NCBI GenBank assembly: GCA_037389465.1
Contig: JAZARR010000179.1
Span: forward strand, 1,384,501-1,448,500
Direction of reading: 5' to 3'
Length of the DNA stretch: 64,000 nt
From: Baylisascaris procyonis
Taxonomy: Eukaryota; Nematoda; Chromadorea; Rhabditida; Ascarididae
The position numbers and the translations under genes are program-made. Positions 12,580 through 25,800 of the stretch are shown piece after piece (the stretch's first letter is position 1; each line of letters starts with the position of its first letter). The notes under the pieces were generated by a model. The model was not told the DNA's origin. It made no database searches and saw nothing but the letters and a program-made list of their open reading frames with translations.

Positions 12580-15500
12580 CCAAATAAGCAAAACAATCAG
12601 GACTATTCAAATTCTGCAAAAGACACAAATGAATGGCGAAATAATACGACATATCGAAATCGTTAAGTGAAATGGTCAGAAGGTAAGCATAAAGTTGGCT
12701 TGTTAGAGGAGTCGTTCATGACAGCATTCGCTATGAACGTATATACGTACCAAAGGTAATTTGCTGTTGCGTGACACTTTCATATAAAAAGCAAAATAAG
12801 CTCGCTGTGAACAGACGTTGATTGACAGAATCCTTTTTTTTTTGTTCATCTTGACATCCACTCGACAAAAGAAGTGGATAAGAACGTTGCTCACTTGAGC
12901 AAAATCATTCCTTATTCTTGCAGATCTCTTTGTAATAACGCAAGAAGAAGCACTACTAACAGAAAGTGGGTAATGAAGAAGCAGGAGGAAGGGAGGGGGA
13001 GGGAGATTGCAGTGCAGCAAGGAAGGCAAAGATTTCCACTCATTAATCTATATTCATGTCATCTCCTTCTATCAATACCTACTAATTCACTTCTGTCTTA
13101 TTGCACTTGTGCGCAATCAAATTTCAACAATATCGAGTCTATATAAAAAAAAGAGGATATATTGGTGCATTATGTTTTACACCATATTCACAGAAGATAA
13201 ATGTCGTTTCAATTTCAATGATACTGAAGTCGTTGATGCAAATCGTCGGTTAATAGAAGTGCTATAAATATGAATAGGATTGAAATTTTTTGGATCAAAA
13301 TCCACATCCGTGCTATTCGGTTTCTTTATTCTTTGTTGTTTTCGAGCATTCATTGCCTAAAAGATTTTTTTTTTTTTGAAATTCCAAGTGAGTGGAAATG
13401 CAAAAGCTACGAAACCTTTCTATAGGGGGCGCTTAAGTTGATTCAATGCTGCGAAGACTGAACAATACGAAGCTTATCCTTCGGCAGCAGTAAGGTGTAT
13501 ATGAAGATTACTCATATCTTGCTTCTAGGTCACAAGACCATTGGGGTAGTTGATGAGAGCCTAGAGAGCCGAGGAAGAAAGGGAATGGTGGAAGGTGTCT
13601 ACCTCAAACTTTCGGCGCTGGGGTTAATTTAGGCAAACTTAGCTAGGCTTTCACCGTATTCTAAGCCATATCCTCATCGACTGTCAACTTCTTTGATAAG
13701 GTAATTGCTGCCTATGTACCCCCCTCCTTCCTGCGCTCAAAAAATTCGCACCTTGACGCATCATTGCACGATGCCATCGAATCTGAGATGTGCACAAGTT
13801 GCACCAGTTTCTGTAGACTTGACAAGGAAGTTTTTGGGAACTAAAAGAAATTTACATATTTTTAGAAAAAAAAACAGCAAAGTATGAAAAATATATGAAG
13901 AAAATTCTTTAAATTAGCGGATCTATATAAGTTTTCAAGTTCATGCAAATGTATATTCGATTGCAAAAATGTTAAGAAGAATATATCAATGCGTCTAGAA
14001 AGTTCATCTATTTCTCAAAATTTGGAATGAATTTAGAAAATCAGGGCATTCTATGTCACTATTGATAATCAATAGTTCGGTGTGATAATGAATATTCTAA
14101 ACCATGCCCTAGCGGAAACAGACGGACAGCACTCTAAATGGACGATCGTTTGAATGGCATCTCAAAGATATGCAAATTCATCTAGTGACCAATTCGTCTT
14201 TGAGGACGATCTTATGAAGTATGCAAATTTAGTTGGCAAGAAAGTTCAGAACAATTCTACCGATGGGATGGCTACTTCGAAACGGAAACAAGTGGACAGA
14301 TGGACAAACGCATGTGCGCACGCTTGCATGCGTATCCAGACACACTTAGAGACAAATGCTGGAAATTATTGTGTGGATAATGCTTTAGCGAGTCTAGATA
14401 AGCTCTCTTTACCAGATAAAAACAAGTGGAGAAGCATGCCATATAAGCGAGCACAATATGCACCTTCGCATACCCTCCGCATGACCAACCGGTCTCATAA
14501 ACACGAAAGAATGATGGATGCACCAAATAATGCGTTCTTATTTCAATTAACCTAATCGTTAGAATTACATGTTTATTTAAAATTTGTTTTTTAAATGTAT
14601 TTCCGCAAATTTGCTTCACAAAAGTACATTGTGGTGGCGATCTGCATATGCTTATGTCTGTGTATGTGCATGTGTGTCTGTTTGTCTGTCTATTAGTGGG
14701 AGTTGTGACTTCAACTTGTGAAGCATCAAACCAAGAGTTGCAAAATTTGGAAAAGTATATTGCACACGATACAATGAACTATGCCACATTTCACGTTGAT
14801 CCGTCGACTCCGAAAGGAGCGGTATTCGCAAATAGGGTTGAAGGCGGTTTACACTGATCGGATTTACATTACACCAATCAGTAGACAGTGGGTCGAAGAA
14901 AAAATAATCTTGTATGAAAGATCTGTGGAGGGAATCATTGCAATTCAAATATAAGATTGTATCTCGCATAACAATTGCATATTTTTTTCTTGCATATTGC
15001 ATATTGAATCTTGCATATTTTACTTTTTATTAGCAAATTATGAAGCTGATTGATTAGGGGAAAGGAATGCAAAAATTATACATTTTATCAATTATCTTAT
15101 TGTATAAAGGTGATCATCATTTGACATATAAAAACAAACCGAGAACAAAATCGAACAAGTTGATCTACATCTCTTAAATGAGAGTTTAAAGTTTTGATAT
15201 TCTCACAAACGTTTTGTGGATCAATAATGACTTATGGCCGATTGCTTCTTTTTAGGATCTTTTTGTTGTTACGAATTTAACGGGGCACATAACGAGAGAG
15301 GGTCTCTACATCGCTACACAATGAAGACCTTTTTTTGTCATTAAAGCGTTCACTAACGACTCGCTCCTCGTTGTCGCTCGCAAACACTCGTTTGCACTTT
15401 AATTTGATGTCTGTTCAAAAATTTCATGCCACAACATCGATTAAGCTTTTAGAAAAGGAAAAACCATATTTAGAAATTCCCTTGAAATTTACTCAAGAGA

Positions 15501-15900
15501 AAATGATGCGAGGGTAGTTTCGCTTATAAAAATGAGAAAATATTATTGCGAAAGAAGTGAATTGATTAGGAAAAAAAAGATTTATGGCACTTCTATTTTT
15601 TGAAATATAATGGAAATTATTTATAGACGTAGCGCAAAAAAATTGGTCCATATCGCCTCCATTTCCGCTTAGACGAATTTATAAGGTAGCGTGAAGGTTA
15701 GGGCTCAGGCTCGTCTCCTTGATGCACATTATAGAGATTAAAATACTATGCCAAATAAAAATATCAACTTCGACATATAAACCTGCCAAATGACAGACCT
15801 CCCGATTAAAAAAAAAAGAGATATAACTTTTCAATCACAAAGGCGCCCATTACGGATTCGAAGAAGCAGGACATCAGCGCCGTTTATTCAGTATAATATG
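12580..15900. other. gene-poor stretch
   Basis: No gene is supported. Open frames here (for example 14154-14555 and 14648-14857) overlap frames on the other strand. The second owes its hydrophobic start to a TG-rich low-complexity run. Pockets near 13,440-13,700 and 14,270-14,520 are less AT-rich than average, without recognisable homology. Confidence 0.4.
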
Positions 15901-15908
15901 GTACTCAC

Positions 15909-16110
15909 ATTTAATAATATTACTACCACTGATTGCATTTAGTAAATTAGAAATATTTGAAACAAATCGATTTATGATGAATTCGTCAAACACGTTTGCT
16001 AAGTGAGATGAGATCAATTCAGTAACTTCGAAGCTGTTTTGAAGTAATTGTTGCAAATATACATGGGGTTCTTTAATAAGTTGCAATCCGATACGAATGA
16101 CAATCGACAT
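15909..16110 (-). CDS. orphan exon-like reading frame, possible first exon
   Basis: The frame starts at an ATG (16110) preceded in frame by a stop. It runs 67 codons with mixed, protein-like composition and one base of the next codon, then meets a strong donor (AAAT|GTGAGTAC, intron from 15908). The predicted peptide is rich in Leu, Ile, Asn and Phe and looks helical. No family is recognised and I could not find a matching next exon. Just upstream on the same strand lies the AP-1-like heptamer array (16150-16238). It could be a chance frame in AT-rich DNA. Confidence 0.3.
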
Positions 16111-16127
16111 TCATCGATGTGACTTTG

Positions 16128-16260
16128 GCTCAATGACTTAATGAATCAATGACTCATTGACTCAACGAATCAATGAGTCAGTGACTTATTGACTCAATGA
16201 CTCAGTTACTCAATGACTCAATGATAATCAGTGACTCAATCATTTAATGTGATTCAATCG
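16128..16260. repeat. minisatellite of TGACTCA heptamers
   Basis: A short imperfect tandem array with a period of about 8 to 18 bases, built on AATGACTCA. TGACTCA or its reverse complement TGAGTCA occurs exactly at 16150, 16158, 16174, 16190, 16198, 16214 and 16232. Several one-base variants lie between them. This heptamer is the standard AP-1 (Fos/Jun) site. Whether it is a regulatory element or only a simple repeat cannot be told from the sequence. Confidence 0.85.
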
Positions 16261-17054
16261 ATAATCAAGCTCGATCAATGCTTGCAAAAATGACTTTCAC
16301 TGATATTTAGCATTAAAAAAGAGATAATATGGACATATATCAGCCTGAGGCATAAAAAGTAAAAGCTAGTGCCAAATTGCAGTGTGGCGATGTGTGTTGC
16401 AAAATCATCAACACCATTCAGCATCTAGCTCCTCGTCCGCACAACTAACCGATCGATGCTTCATTGTACTTCATTAAACAATGACTGCGGATGCCCTTTT
16501 ATATCCAATATCGCTTATTCGAGAAATTTCTATGATGATATTCTGCGGTAATATTAAAAAGTAAATAATATTGAACATCTTGAAAAACGAACTAAATAAT
16601 GCAAATATTAGCAATTTTATAGAAACTATAGTTAGTAATTTAATAGTAACAGTGAACTTATTATTGAAACTATGGACAGTAACAATAGGTAACGATCACG
16701 GCTTATATATTTGAAGGTTTGCGAAATAAAGTAGGTTTTTTGGCTCATATTTCAATAACTTGATGTGTGGTCGTGTTGCATGTAAAAACTATCATATACG
16801 CATAAAGATATACTCATCTTCTTACCCATATTTCGGGGGTTTTTTTTGAGCGATTTGAGATCAAAGATTTGAACAATGAATTTCATCGATTAACAAAAAA
16901 AAAGAGTTCCAAAAAAATTTTTTTTTTCATCGGAGCAAATTATAGCTGTAAAAGAAAGAAACCACTAAGGATCTATTTTATCATCCAATTGTGCTCGTCA
17001 ATTTATTGCCATCAGTTAATATCACTCGAATAAAATATAAACGACCAATTATTG

Positions 17055-17056
<2 letters not shown>

Positions 17057-17091
<35 letters not shown>
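17057..17091. repeat. (AT)n microsatellite
   Basis: About 17 uninterrupted AT units. Confidence 0.96.
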
Positions 17092-17092
<1 letters not shown>

Positions 17093-17726
17093 CGATACCC
17101 TCAAGTAATGCATTCTAAAGGCATTATGTCAGCAAAGTAAAGTCATGCGAATAGGAGACGACTTATAAACATTGGCCACTATCCGCCTAGCCCCCTTGCC
17201 ATCTTCACCCCCATTCTAGAATCCGTGGTTATGTGTGGTGATTTTTTATGGTCAAATAAAGCTGCATATGCAAACTTAATGAAATTCCATGTGTAAGCTT
17301 TATTCAAGTTTAATAAGAAAATGTTGACCGGTCAAAAATAATGGCTATTAAATTTGGAAGCTCTAGCCCAGTACTCAAATACGGTTTTAATGCATTCTTT
17401 AGCAATTAGCTGACTATTAAATAAAGTGGTCTTCAATTGAATAAGCAAATAAATTTATGAATGAACGAAAAACTTCACTAGTTATATCGACGACGATAAG
17501 AGTAATCAAAACTACTACTTTGCACGAAAATATTGATATTATTCCGATGAGGCTATTATATGCAAATAAACAATCGCTAAGTATCATCACTAGCACATAC
17601 ATACAAATTTACATTATTGATCATGTACTCGAATTTGCATATGATGCCAGTCGCACATCCTATGCGATTTGATGTCAAACCACTATGCCCTCGAAGTGCT
17701 TCGTTATAGTGGATCGCGGATTGTGT

Positions 17727-17742
17727 TAAGTGCTAGCACTTA
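17727..17742. repeat. perfect 16-bp palindrome
   Basis: TAAGTGCTAGCACTTA is identical to its own reverse complement. Dimeric regulators often bind such sites, but no gene nearby gives it a context. Confidence 0.8.
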
Positions 17743-20383
17743 CCGTCGTATTGTGTTATCTAACAAAACAAAGTGTTAGAAGAAATTTTCCCTTGTTAAG
17801 CCTAGCATTGCCATCCTCTGAGGTTCTACAGTCGACGGATTTGGAAGGCGACTTTAGTTGGAACCAAAAATATAAAAAAATGGAGAATAAGCGCTAAATC
17901 CTAATATTCGTTAAAATTATGCCCTTCAACTCTTTTATAGGATGCTTGCTATCAATGACTTCTTGCCACCTGATTTGTATAGCACTACAATCTGAGGGCA
18001 GTTTGGAGGCAGAAAAATTCGGGAACACCTTCAGTTATGGATTTCGTTTAGTTGAACCATACAAGTAGTAATAAATTAGAGCAATATGTTAAGTCGTTGA
18101 GCAATAACACTTAGGGAATGTAGTGAAATGAAAGGGAAACAAATGCCATTCGAAAGGAGGAAATGAGGGCGATTTTCAATTGCCGTCGCAAGATGTTTAG
18201 CGCCCGCACGGATGTGGGCGTAGACGCTCGTTGAAAGGGGCGTTACTTGGCCACAATGCTAATCGCTAAGGGGTGCTTGACCCGATGCATTTTGTGACAT
18301 TATTGTTCCATATATGCTAAATACCTCAAAATCATTTAGTAATACTTAATTAGTGCTCATTTGGCAATAAACAATTTCGACAACCATATAGCAACGCTTG
18401 ATGGGCATAGCAGTAATGCTATTTTTCTTACCATTTCCCCCCTTAACATGTTCATCAACATAAAAGGTTGAAAGAAGTGGTATTAGAAATTGAAGTTAAT
18501 TGTATTTCCAATAGACCGATAGTGGCGACAATTAGAAATTCTGGAAAGGAACGTGAAATACCGTGGAAAATTTCATAAAATCCCATCGGATAGTGTGCAC
18601 ACGAAATCTGGAATTGGTTATTAGGGACAAGTGAAATTATTCAGTGAAAAATTTTTAAGCACATTGTTTCAATTTTGCAACATTTTTTAAAGGAAGACTG
18701 CATTTCTTCTTTTGGCCATACGTATATATAACGATGATGCTGCTTAAAGGCCAAACTATCACGTTAGACTGAGCTCAAAAAGGAGTAGTAAACCAAAACA
18801 GCTAATCATGTTTCATTGCTAAAGTGTTAGGTGGTGCTCAGGGGAGGCCTCACAGATCAAAAAACATTTCATTACATCTGCCATCGGTTGCTGCTGAATG
18901 AGGTCTCGTTGATCAAAACTTTTTGGTTGAATACTTTCTTCTGTTTAGTCTTTAAATTCTGAAGTTAAACAGCGAAGTTGGAGCTTGTTTATGATACGTG
19001 ATGTGCTCAGCGGAAACAATTAGATGCATTTGTTGAAAGTAAATCAAAACTGAGAAATCAATCATATCAGAAATGTTTACAATGCAATTTCATAGAGATA
19101 TGAGCAAACGGCGGAAGGAAGGATGAGGACGAGGGAAAGGAGTGGTAGAGGAGGGGCGAGGAAGACGGAGAGAGGGAGAGGCAAGAGGGAGGAGGACGAG
19201 AAGGAAGGACGACGAAGGGTAATACGAACATTTCCTTAAACTGTTTGCAATGAATTGAATTATTTGTGTAATGATTTCGTATTATTTTCAACACATCGAA
19301 GATCAATAGTACATTATGGGCAATTGCTACTAAGCGGAAAGAAAAGTGATTTTCATAAACATCGTGTCACACATCATTGCTAAATTGCAAATGCAAATCC
19401 GCCATAGGAGTCCTTTGTTTTGCAAATTTGCATAAAATGATAGCTACCTATTGTCCAGGTGTGAAAAATTAATTAAACAATCGAAATACGACAACTAAAA
19501 CGAAAGTGTTTTAAATTTTTCGCTTCCTAATAATATTTATCTGCAATAGTTGTGATAGAGCTATTACTAAAAATCCATTCGTTTTCATCATATGCAATTC
19601 ATCCGTTGCATTTATGCAATAGAGGCGTTCATTTACATAAATTTATACTCTTCAGTAATGACGATTTCCACTTAATTGCAACACAAAAATGACGAGGAGC
19701 TTTAAAGTAACTTTTTTTCAATTTATAGCAGTTATAAGTTCCATCTGACGAGCATCATAATGCATGAAGCTTCATTTTGAAACTTCTCACCTCTTCGAGT
19801 AAGACCACAATGAGATTTTAAAAAACAAACAAATCACACCATAATTATAAGTGATACTCCTTCTAAAGAGAGTGGCTAAGAATCTGCCTTCCCCCCTTTC
19901 CTTCACGAGGAAGAGAAACACGTAGTTATCGATCAAATGTGATCAGTTAGCGGTCGGGCGTTGTTGGTACGTTATCGACAAAATATTTTCCTAAATGCTT
20001 CATACTGTCCCTCACAACAATCAAGGCAGGGACATACTTCCAAGATGGGCTTTTTGGGTAAACGGAAAAACACACCACTTGACAAGGTCGGTGGATTGCG
20101 TCAGCTGTGTCAGGGACATCAATCAAGCTGCATCGACGCATAAACCTCACAAAGCACCGCTCACTTCTTACATTTCAATGAATGGCAAAGTAACATACTG
20201 CCAAAGATAATGCGGAAAACATCAGTCCTTAGTGACAAACGGCTGTGTGAAAAAAATTGTTGTACTCTATGCTGAAAGGAGATAAATTTGATGCGCGCTT
20301 TTGATGATGCACATAAGTGAGGGAACAAAATTAGTTAAGAGGCCATTTAGGTATAAGCCCTCGAGGTGGCGCATCTCTCCTTG

Positions 20384-20433
20384 GAGTGATATGCCAATCC
20401 AAACGCCTGAGTGATATGCCAATCCAAACGCCT
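20384..20433. repeat. perfect 25-bp tandem duplication
   Basis: The 25 bases at 20384-20408 are repeated exactly at 20409-20433, with a third partial start (AAGTG) after it. A recent small duplication in non-coding sequence. Confidence 0.92.
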
Positions 20434-20689
20434 AAGTGGACACTTACCAATCCGGAGATCATCTACACATTTCCTCACACCGACAGACAAAAGATAGAAG
20501 CATCCATCGCTATTAACAAACCTTGCAAATGGGCAGCCATATTCAAGCAGATGTAGTAAATTTTCTCAAATACATGAGTAATTTTGTTTATTTCTTCAAA
20601 TATCTCGGCTGAATATTTTATTCGAACATAGCTTTTAAAACGCTACCTTAAAGGCTTTTTTAGTCCTTATTTTCCCGGTTGTTGCCAAT

Positions 20690-21620
20690 ATTATTGTTGG
20701 TTAGGTTGTCGTTTTGTCGGCTGTTGCAGTTTCTCAGTTGTATGAACAGCCATTTTATATGCAGCCGAGGTAGTCAAAGCTGTCACTACTTTTTATTCGA
20801 TCTTTTTTTGTTATTTTCATTGATTCAGTTGTAGTTTTGTCTGTTATTGCCGCAAATTTTTCAGTTCTAGTTGTTATTAGATTTACTACAGCTATTATTG
20901 TCGTTGTTTGAAAATTTATTTTATTTGTTACCGTCGATTCGGTTGTCGCTCGAGCTGTAACTCGATCTGCTGCCATCGATGCTATTGCCTCTTTAACTCT
21001 AGTTATATTCTAACGACAAGAGGATACAAAATATCAGCTGAGCCAAGAACGGTAAGAAGAGCAGCCAATTATAGAAATTTTAAGCAATATGCAGGATGGC
21101 AGTAGATAACGAAGCAAATGAACAAAATTTGCGACAAGAATGGATTAAATAACCACTGAAATAAGAACATCAACGAATTGCAACAACAACAGACACAATA
21201 AAACTGATAGAAATAATACATAAAATACAAATGGATAATTGAAGCAATATATTAGCGAAACGAATAAATAAGACAGGCATTTAAAGAATAAAATCAACAG
21301 TAATAACGAGCACAACAATAATGTAATGCGGAAATGGGTTGAAAAATAATTTAAATAATAATGATGAGGATAACAATTGCTGGAATAACAATTGAAATAA
21401 CATAAGTTACCATACCAACAGGAATGAACTATAACTCCTCATTGTTTAATTTAAACTTAAACTTGTCTGTTGTTGTTGCCACTGCCGTTATATGATAACA
21501 GTAACGACAACAACAACAGACAGGACGATAACAGACAAGATGTAAACTAAAATAAGAATGATAATCACAACAACAAATAGACTTTGATTATCAGCCGACT
21601 CGAGTAGGAACAACCAAGAG
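20690..21620. repeat. trinucleotide-rich low-complexity region with strand switch
   Basis: The left part (to about 21,010) is rich in TTG/GTT triplets on the plus strand. The right part is rich in CAA/ACA triplets, so the bias flips near 21,015. At 21464-21522 a TGTCTGTTGTTGTTG arm and its exact complement form a 59-base imperfect hairpin. Reading frames here only reflect triplet repetition. Confidence 0.6.
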
Positions 21621-21883
21621 CATCTATATTATCTAGGAGTATCAATGAGTGTGCAAAACTACTTGATCTTTATTTGCTAGGATCACTCTTCATACTCAGC
21701 GATGCTTAGTTTCAAGTTTTTTTTTTAACTTCATAATATTCTTGCAACAATATTATTACCTTTTAGGATGTTTGACTTAACCAGTTCCAAGAAGCATATG
21801 ATTTAAAAAAGCTGTCGGTTTTTGGCATTACTTAGTTTAAACGGTAGTTAGGTTGAAACTTTTTGAAAGAAGGAACTACATAC

Positions 21884-22110
21884 CTGTATTTTTCATCTCT
21901 TCCCATTCTATCAGCTTCAAATAAACACCCGTTGCTGCTATTAAATTTACTGCCCTTTTGAGACGTTGTTGCAACACATCGTCATTGAGATTTTGCGATA
22001 GATAGTGAGTGATAGCGAGCGCAATTACAAAGCTCATTACAGATGTGCTCATAATGAAATACAACACTCTCATTTCGACATACATCGCCAAAGTTCGTAA
22101 CGTCATACAG
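21884..22110 (-). CDS. orphan internal-exon-like frame with membrane segment
   Basis: On the minus strand an ACTCAG acceptor (exon from 22110) and a consensus donor (ACAG|GTATGT, exon to 21884) bound an open frame of 75 full codons. The translated segment has a hydrophobic stretch of about 20 residues early on. An amphipathic, charged part ending in a WEEM motif follows. The composition is typical of protein and no repeat explains it. A second overlapping frame hits a stop before the donor. No family is recognised and no phase-matching partner exon was found nearby, so it is only a candidate. Confidence 0.35.
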
Positions 22111-22320
22111 CTGAGTAAATTTTGGTGCACTGATGCGGCACAATATGAATAAAAATATGATTCTATTTATTGGATAGTGCAAAAAGCAAATGAATAAAAT
22201 TATCCATCAAATCAATTAATGCTTAAAATTCATTGTTTTTTAAATCAGACGATTTCTGAAATAAGTTATATTTGAGACTAGATAATTTAATTAAATCAAA
22301 CATATCGAATTTGGTAGAAT

Positions 22321-22470
22321 TTATTTATTTATTTATTTCAATGAACAGAGCATTCATTACGAATAAATGCTTCTTCATATCGCTTTCACCTGCCCTGACT
22401 CAATGCCCCTCTGATCCAGTTGTCTCCTGTAGTCTTTAGATCGGCTTCCACTTCTAGCAGGTCGGTCGCA
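22321..22470 (-). mobile_element. decayed LINE 3' end with tetranucleotide tail
   Basis: Read on the minus strand, this copy matches the 3' end of the LINE family seen at 40.1 and 58.6 kb. It has remnants of the coding end (GDNWIR, then KRYEEAFIRNEC), a TGA stop and an AAAT tail. There is an internal stop, and about 27 bases are missing relative to the other copies. No target-site duplication was seen. The left boundary is clear from the tail; the right boundary is approximate. Confidence 0.75.
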
Positions 22471-22521
22471 TGAAGGGAAGTAAGGAGTAAAATAGTATTG
22501 GATGCAGCGGTTGGAAGAGAC

Positions 22522-22563
22522 AAATACAAAGAATGACTTACAAAAATACAAAGAATGACTTAC
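22522..22563. repeat. 20-bp direct repeat
   Basis: AAATACAAAGAATGACTTAC occurs at 22522-22541 and again at 22544-22563, giving a 22-bp period. Confidence 0.9.
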
Positions 22564-22863
22564 GCAGAATGGCTGCAGACTAAAGTCTGAGAATCTTTAG
22601 CTAAAACAGAAAGCACCTGACTGTTCAAACGGCGGAAAGCATGAGGTGATACCATCAGTCCAAATTGTGTAGCTGATTTAGTAGCACAAAACATGGAGAA
22701 ATGATAAATAGGGTTGCTGTTAGCTGTATCTCCTTCGCTATCGTCTTCAAATCTACGATCACATAAGTCACAGAAGACAATATATCTGAAACATATGGTT
22801 TCGATGTCGCTGTTGCCTCAAACTGCTGTCTGAGTTTATTTGGCGACACCCCTGATAAGCATT

Positions 22864-25800
22864 CGTTTCGAAGACAGTGAGCCTATTCACTGAAGTGTGA
22901 CAAAATGAGAGAAAAGCATTAGCTGTTGCATAGTGATGATGAAGAAAACCATAGCAGTTGCATAGAAGTGAGCAAAATGAAAGGAATGGGGAGGAAAGGG
23001 GAAAAAAACAGGCAACCCTCCAACCATACAGTGGTCGCAGAGGGTAAGGAAAGGAAAAAAAGAATGAACATCTTTAACTATTTGGCTATGAAGGAAGAGG
23101 TAGAAAGTAAGGAGAGAGAAAGGGATGAAGGGAGGAAGGAACAAACGGAAAAAAAGAAAAGATAGTATTTTGTAAGATGGAAAGATAAGAAGCCGGAAGT
23201 GCGAGAGATGTGAGAAAAGTGGAAGATAAAATAATAACAGCACTCTCTAAAGTTTTCAATCATTCCTCACAAGAGCCTGTAGCAACAGATTAAAACTTCA
23301 CTTTGTATGAAATAACGAATGCAAATGTGCCAAATTCATTTATGATTTTTATTATCTATAGCGGCTGTTTGCAAAAAAATTATTTACAATTTATAAGGCC
23401 TATGTTATCCTCAGAAACGATTTACAAGCCTTGTCTAATAGAAAAAAAAATTTAAATGTATTTTATTTACGATTCATTGCGATTTTATAAACGCATTTAG
23501 TCATTTTAAAAGATTCTTACAAAGTAATTCTTTTATTACTACTGTCACTACTGCCAAAACATTAACGGTTACAACCCAAAACCGGTGGAATTATTGCTAT
23601 CACTAACGCGGTTTAATAGAGCATCAGGGAAGCAAGTAAAGGCATTGTGACTATCCACGCCTTCGTGACTACTCGCTGCTGGTTTAATATGGTGGGAGAA
23701 ATGTTGTACAGTGAATGAAGAATGATCCCTTTACCTGATTAAGCACACAGGCACGGTTTGATATTCTACAAAGGATTTGAGAAATTACGATAGTTGTTGC
23801 GTTGTGGTATATTAGCGGATGATTTTTACATTGTTCACCTTTACCTATTTCCTCACTCAATTCAAACGTTCAAAATATGCCTTAAAAATTTTCAAAAAAT
23901 GTAGATCAAAATCAAATCACTAGAGAAAAAATAGAAAGAAATGTGAAAGGAGATGAAGGCATATGAGAAGAGTTAACAAGATATATGCTTTTGCAAAAGT
24001 TTTATGGGGTTATCAGCAAATGCGAGATGTATTACTTCTTGAACTCGCTAGTATTATGATCTTGTGAATCTTGCACGACTATTTCTTATCTCATCGATGA
24101 GATGCTTATGGTTATATCCCGGAAAATTCTTCCACACCGCCTTAAGTCAAAATCAATCTTTATTTTAACTGTGTTAATATCGTTGCTTTCTCTCCATGGA
24201 AAATCCATCAATCCGATGCACTTTTTTTGACTTTTTCCACTCAATTCCACATTCGGTCGCTCTTTTCTATTTGTGTTTTCGTTGTGGAGGCCACCAATGA
24301 TCATCGTTTAAGTCGTTTCGCTTTTATATAAGATCAGAATTCAAGGAACCTTCATTTTTTTTTTTAGAATTTTCCTTTGTCAGCGCTGAATTCTCTGTCT
24401 ATTTTCAGAGAGTCTAAATATGTTTGATTTTTAGTTAATTGCGCCAAATTTGAAAAATTTTCGCATTGAAATTTCTTTTCACTGAATCTACAAAAGAGAA
24501 AATTTATTTTTACAAAAAACTTCATTCTTTGAATATTTGTTAGTAAGTTTCGTTTTTTGATATATCTATGATGGTCGATTATGATTTTATCACAAATACC
24601 CATAAATATCGTATCAATGCCATAAATATTACCATACTTCTGAATGTATCAGCCGGAGATAATTGTTATGAGCGGTCGGTTATTGCAAATTCATTTCATT
24701 TTTCGCCAAATTTTAATGGTATATTCATCATATATTTAGTCGTAAATAATGCAAATGAATGTACATGAGTGCATAAGCATATATCTCCGCTTCAATAATA
24801 TCAAGATGAAATGAAGAGGTTTCGCTTGTATCTGCGGAATTTTCGATACTATTATCATTTGTAACTGTAGAGGTGATTCTAGAAAATAGATATTAATTCC
24901 TATATTGCACGCAAAGAAAATCTCTATAAAAATTCGTGAGCGATTAAAAATTTATATTTCAAAAAAAAAATTTGTTGTATATTGCATTTTTGTTGCAATG
25001 GTTGAAAAATTCCTGTTAAAAATTAAAATTAACATTTTAGTATATTTTTAAAAAAAACCATTAAATTTTTTAACGTCCTTTTTGCATCGTTCAAAGTAAA
25101 TCTTTGCGAAAATATCGCTGAAAAAATTCACGCATTATGAATATCCATTGCAATTTATCGATCAAAAATATGAGATTTTTTTTTTTTTGAAAAGTTTCTT
25201 TTTTTGCAATCTTTTTCACGCATAGATTCTCAGAATTTTTCTCAAAATTTTGATTTAAAAAAAATGAGACCACATAATTATACTAATCTTAATATGTATG
25301 ATGCTAGCGTAAAATTTCGACAAATAACTTACGTTCATCCACTCAGAGATATGCTTTGAATTTTTAACAGTGTTTTTTTACAAGTTAAAGAATGCAAGCG
25401 ATCAGATTTCGCTCAAACTAATAGTCACCTTAAATTAGTGACATAACGAAGAAGTCCCACATTTTACTTCCGTTGCAAAAATTTGTGCATTCGAATTCAC
25501 TCATAATTGTTGTTTCATCTGAATAGAACATTTAGCAGCCAATAATTCCGCAAAATAACAGCGTTGTCTAATATGTATATATCACATTGGTGATTTTCTT
25601 CCTCAGCAGCAATACATCACGCCAATATTATTCAAAGAAACGGAGCATTTCTGCATATAAAATTGAAAAAAAATCCTTAATGTAAAAAAAAAAAATTAAT
25701 AGCCCTTTTTCGTGCTTATTCATATAAAAATTCCTTGATCATAATCAATTATGTGATGTATGGCGTGCATTACACGCGTTTTAATCTTGAAGACCTATAT

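Larger units (their letters stand above)
16261..20340. other. gene-poor stretch
   Basis: I see no supported gene. It contains an (AT)n tract (17057-17091), a perfect 16-bp palindrome (17727-17742) and a small GC-rich island at about 18,181-18,300 with a short imperfect hairpin. There is also a purine-rich tract (about 19,108-19,217) and a less AT-rich patch with overlapping frames on both strands (19,940-20,170). Confidence 0.4.

Noticed and set aside
14154..14857. Two plus-strand frames, one with a signal-peptide-like start
   Set aside because: Overlapped by minus-strand frames. The hydrophobic start arises from a TG-rich simple sequence.
19947..20210. Overlapping open frames on both strands in a less AT-rich patch
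   Set aside because: No reading gives a recognisable protein. Possibly an old mobile-element fragment, but I could not show similarity to the LINE family here.
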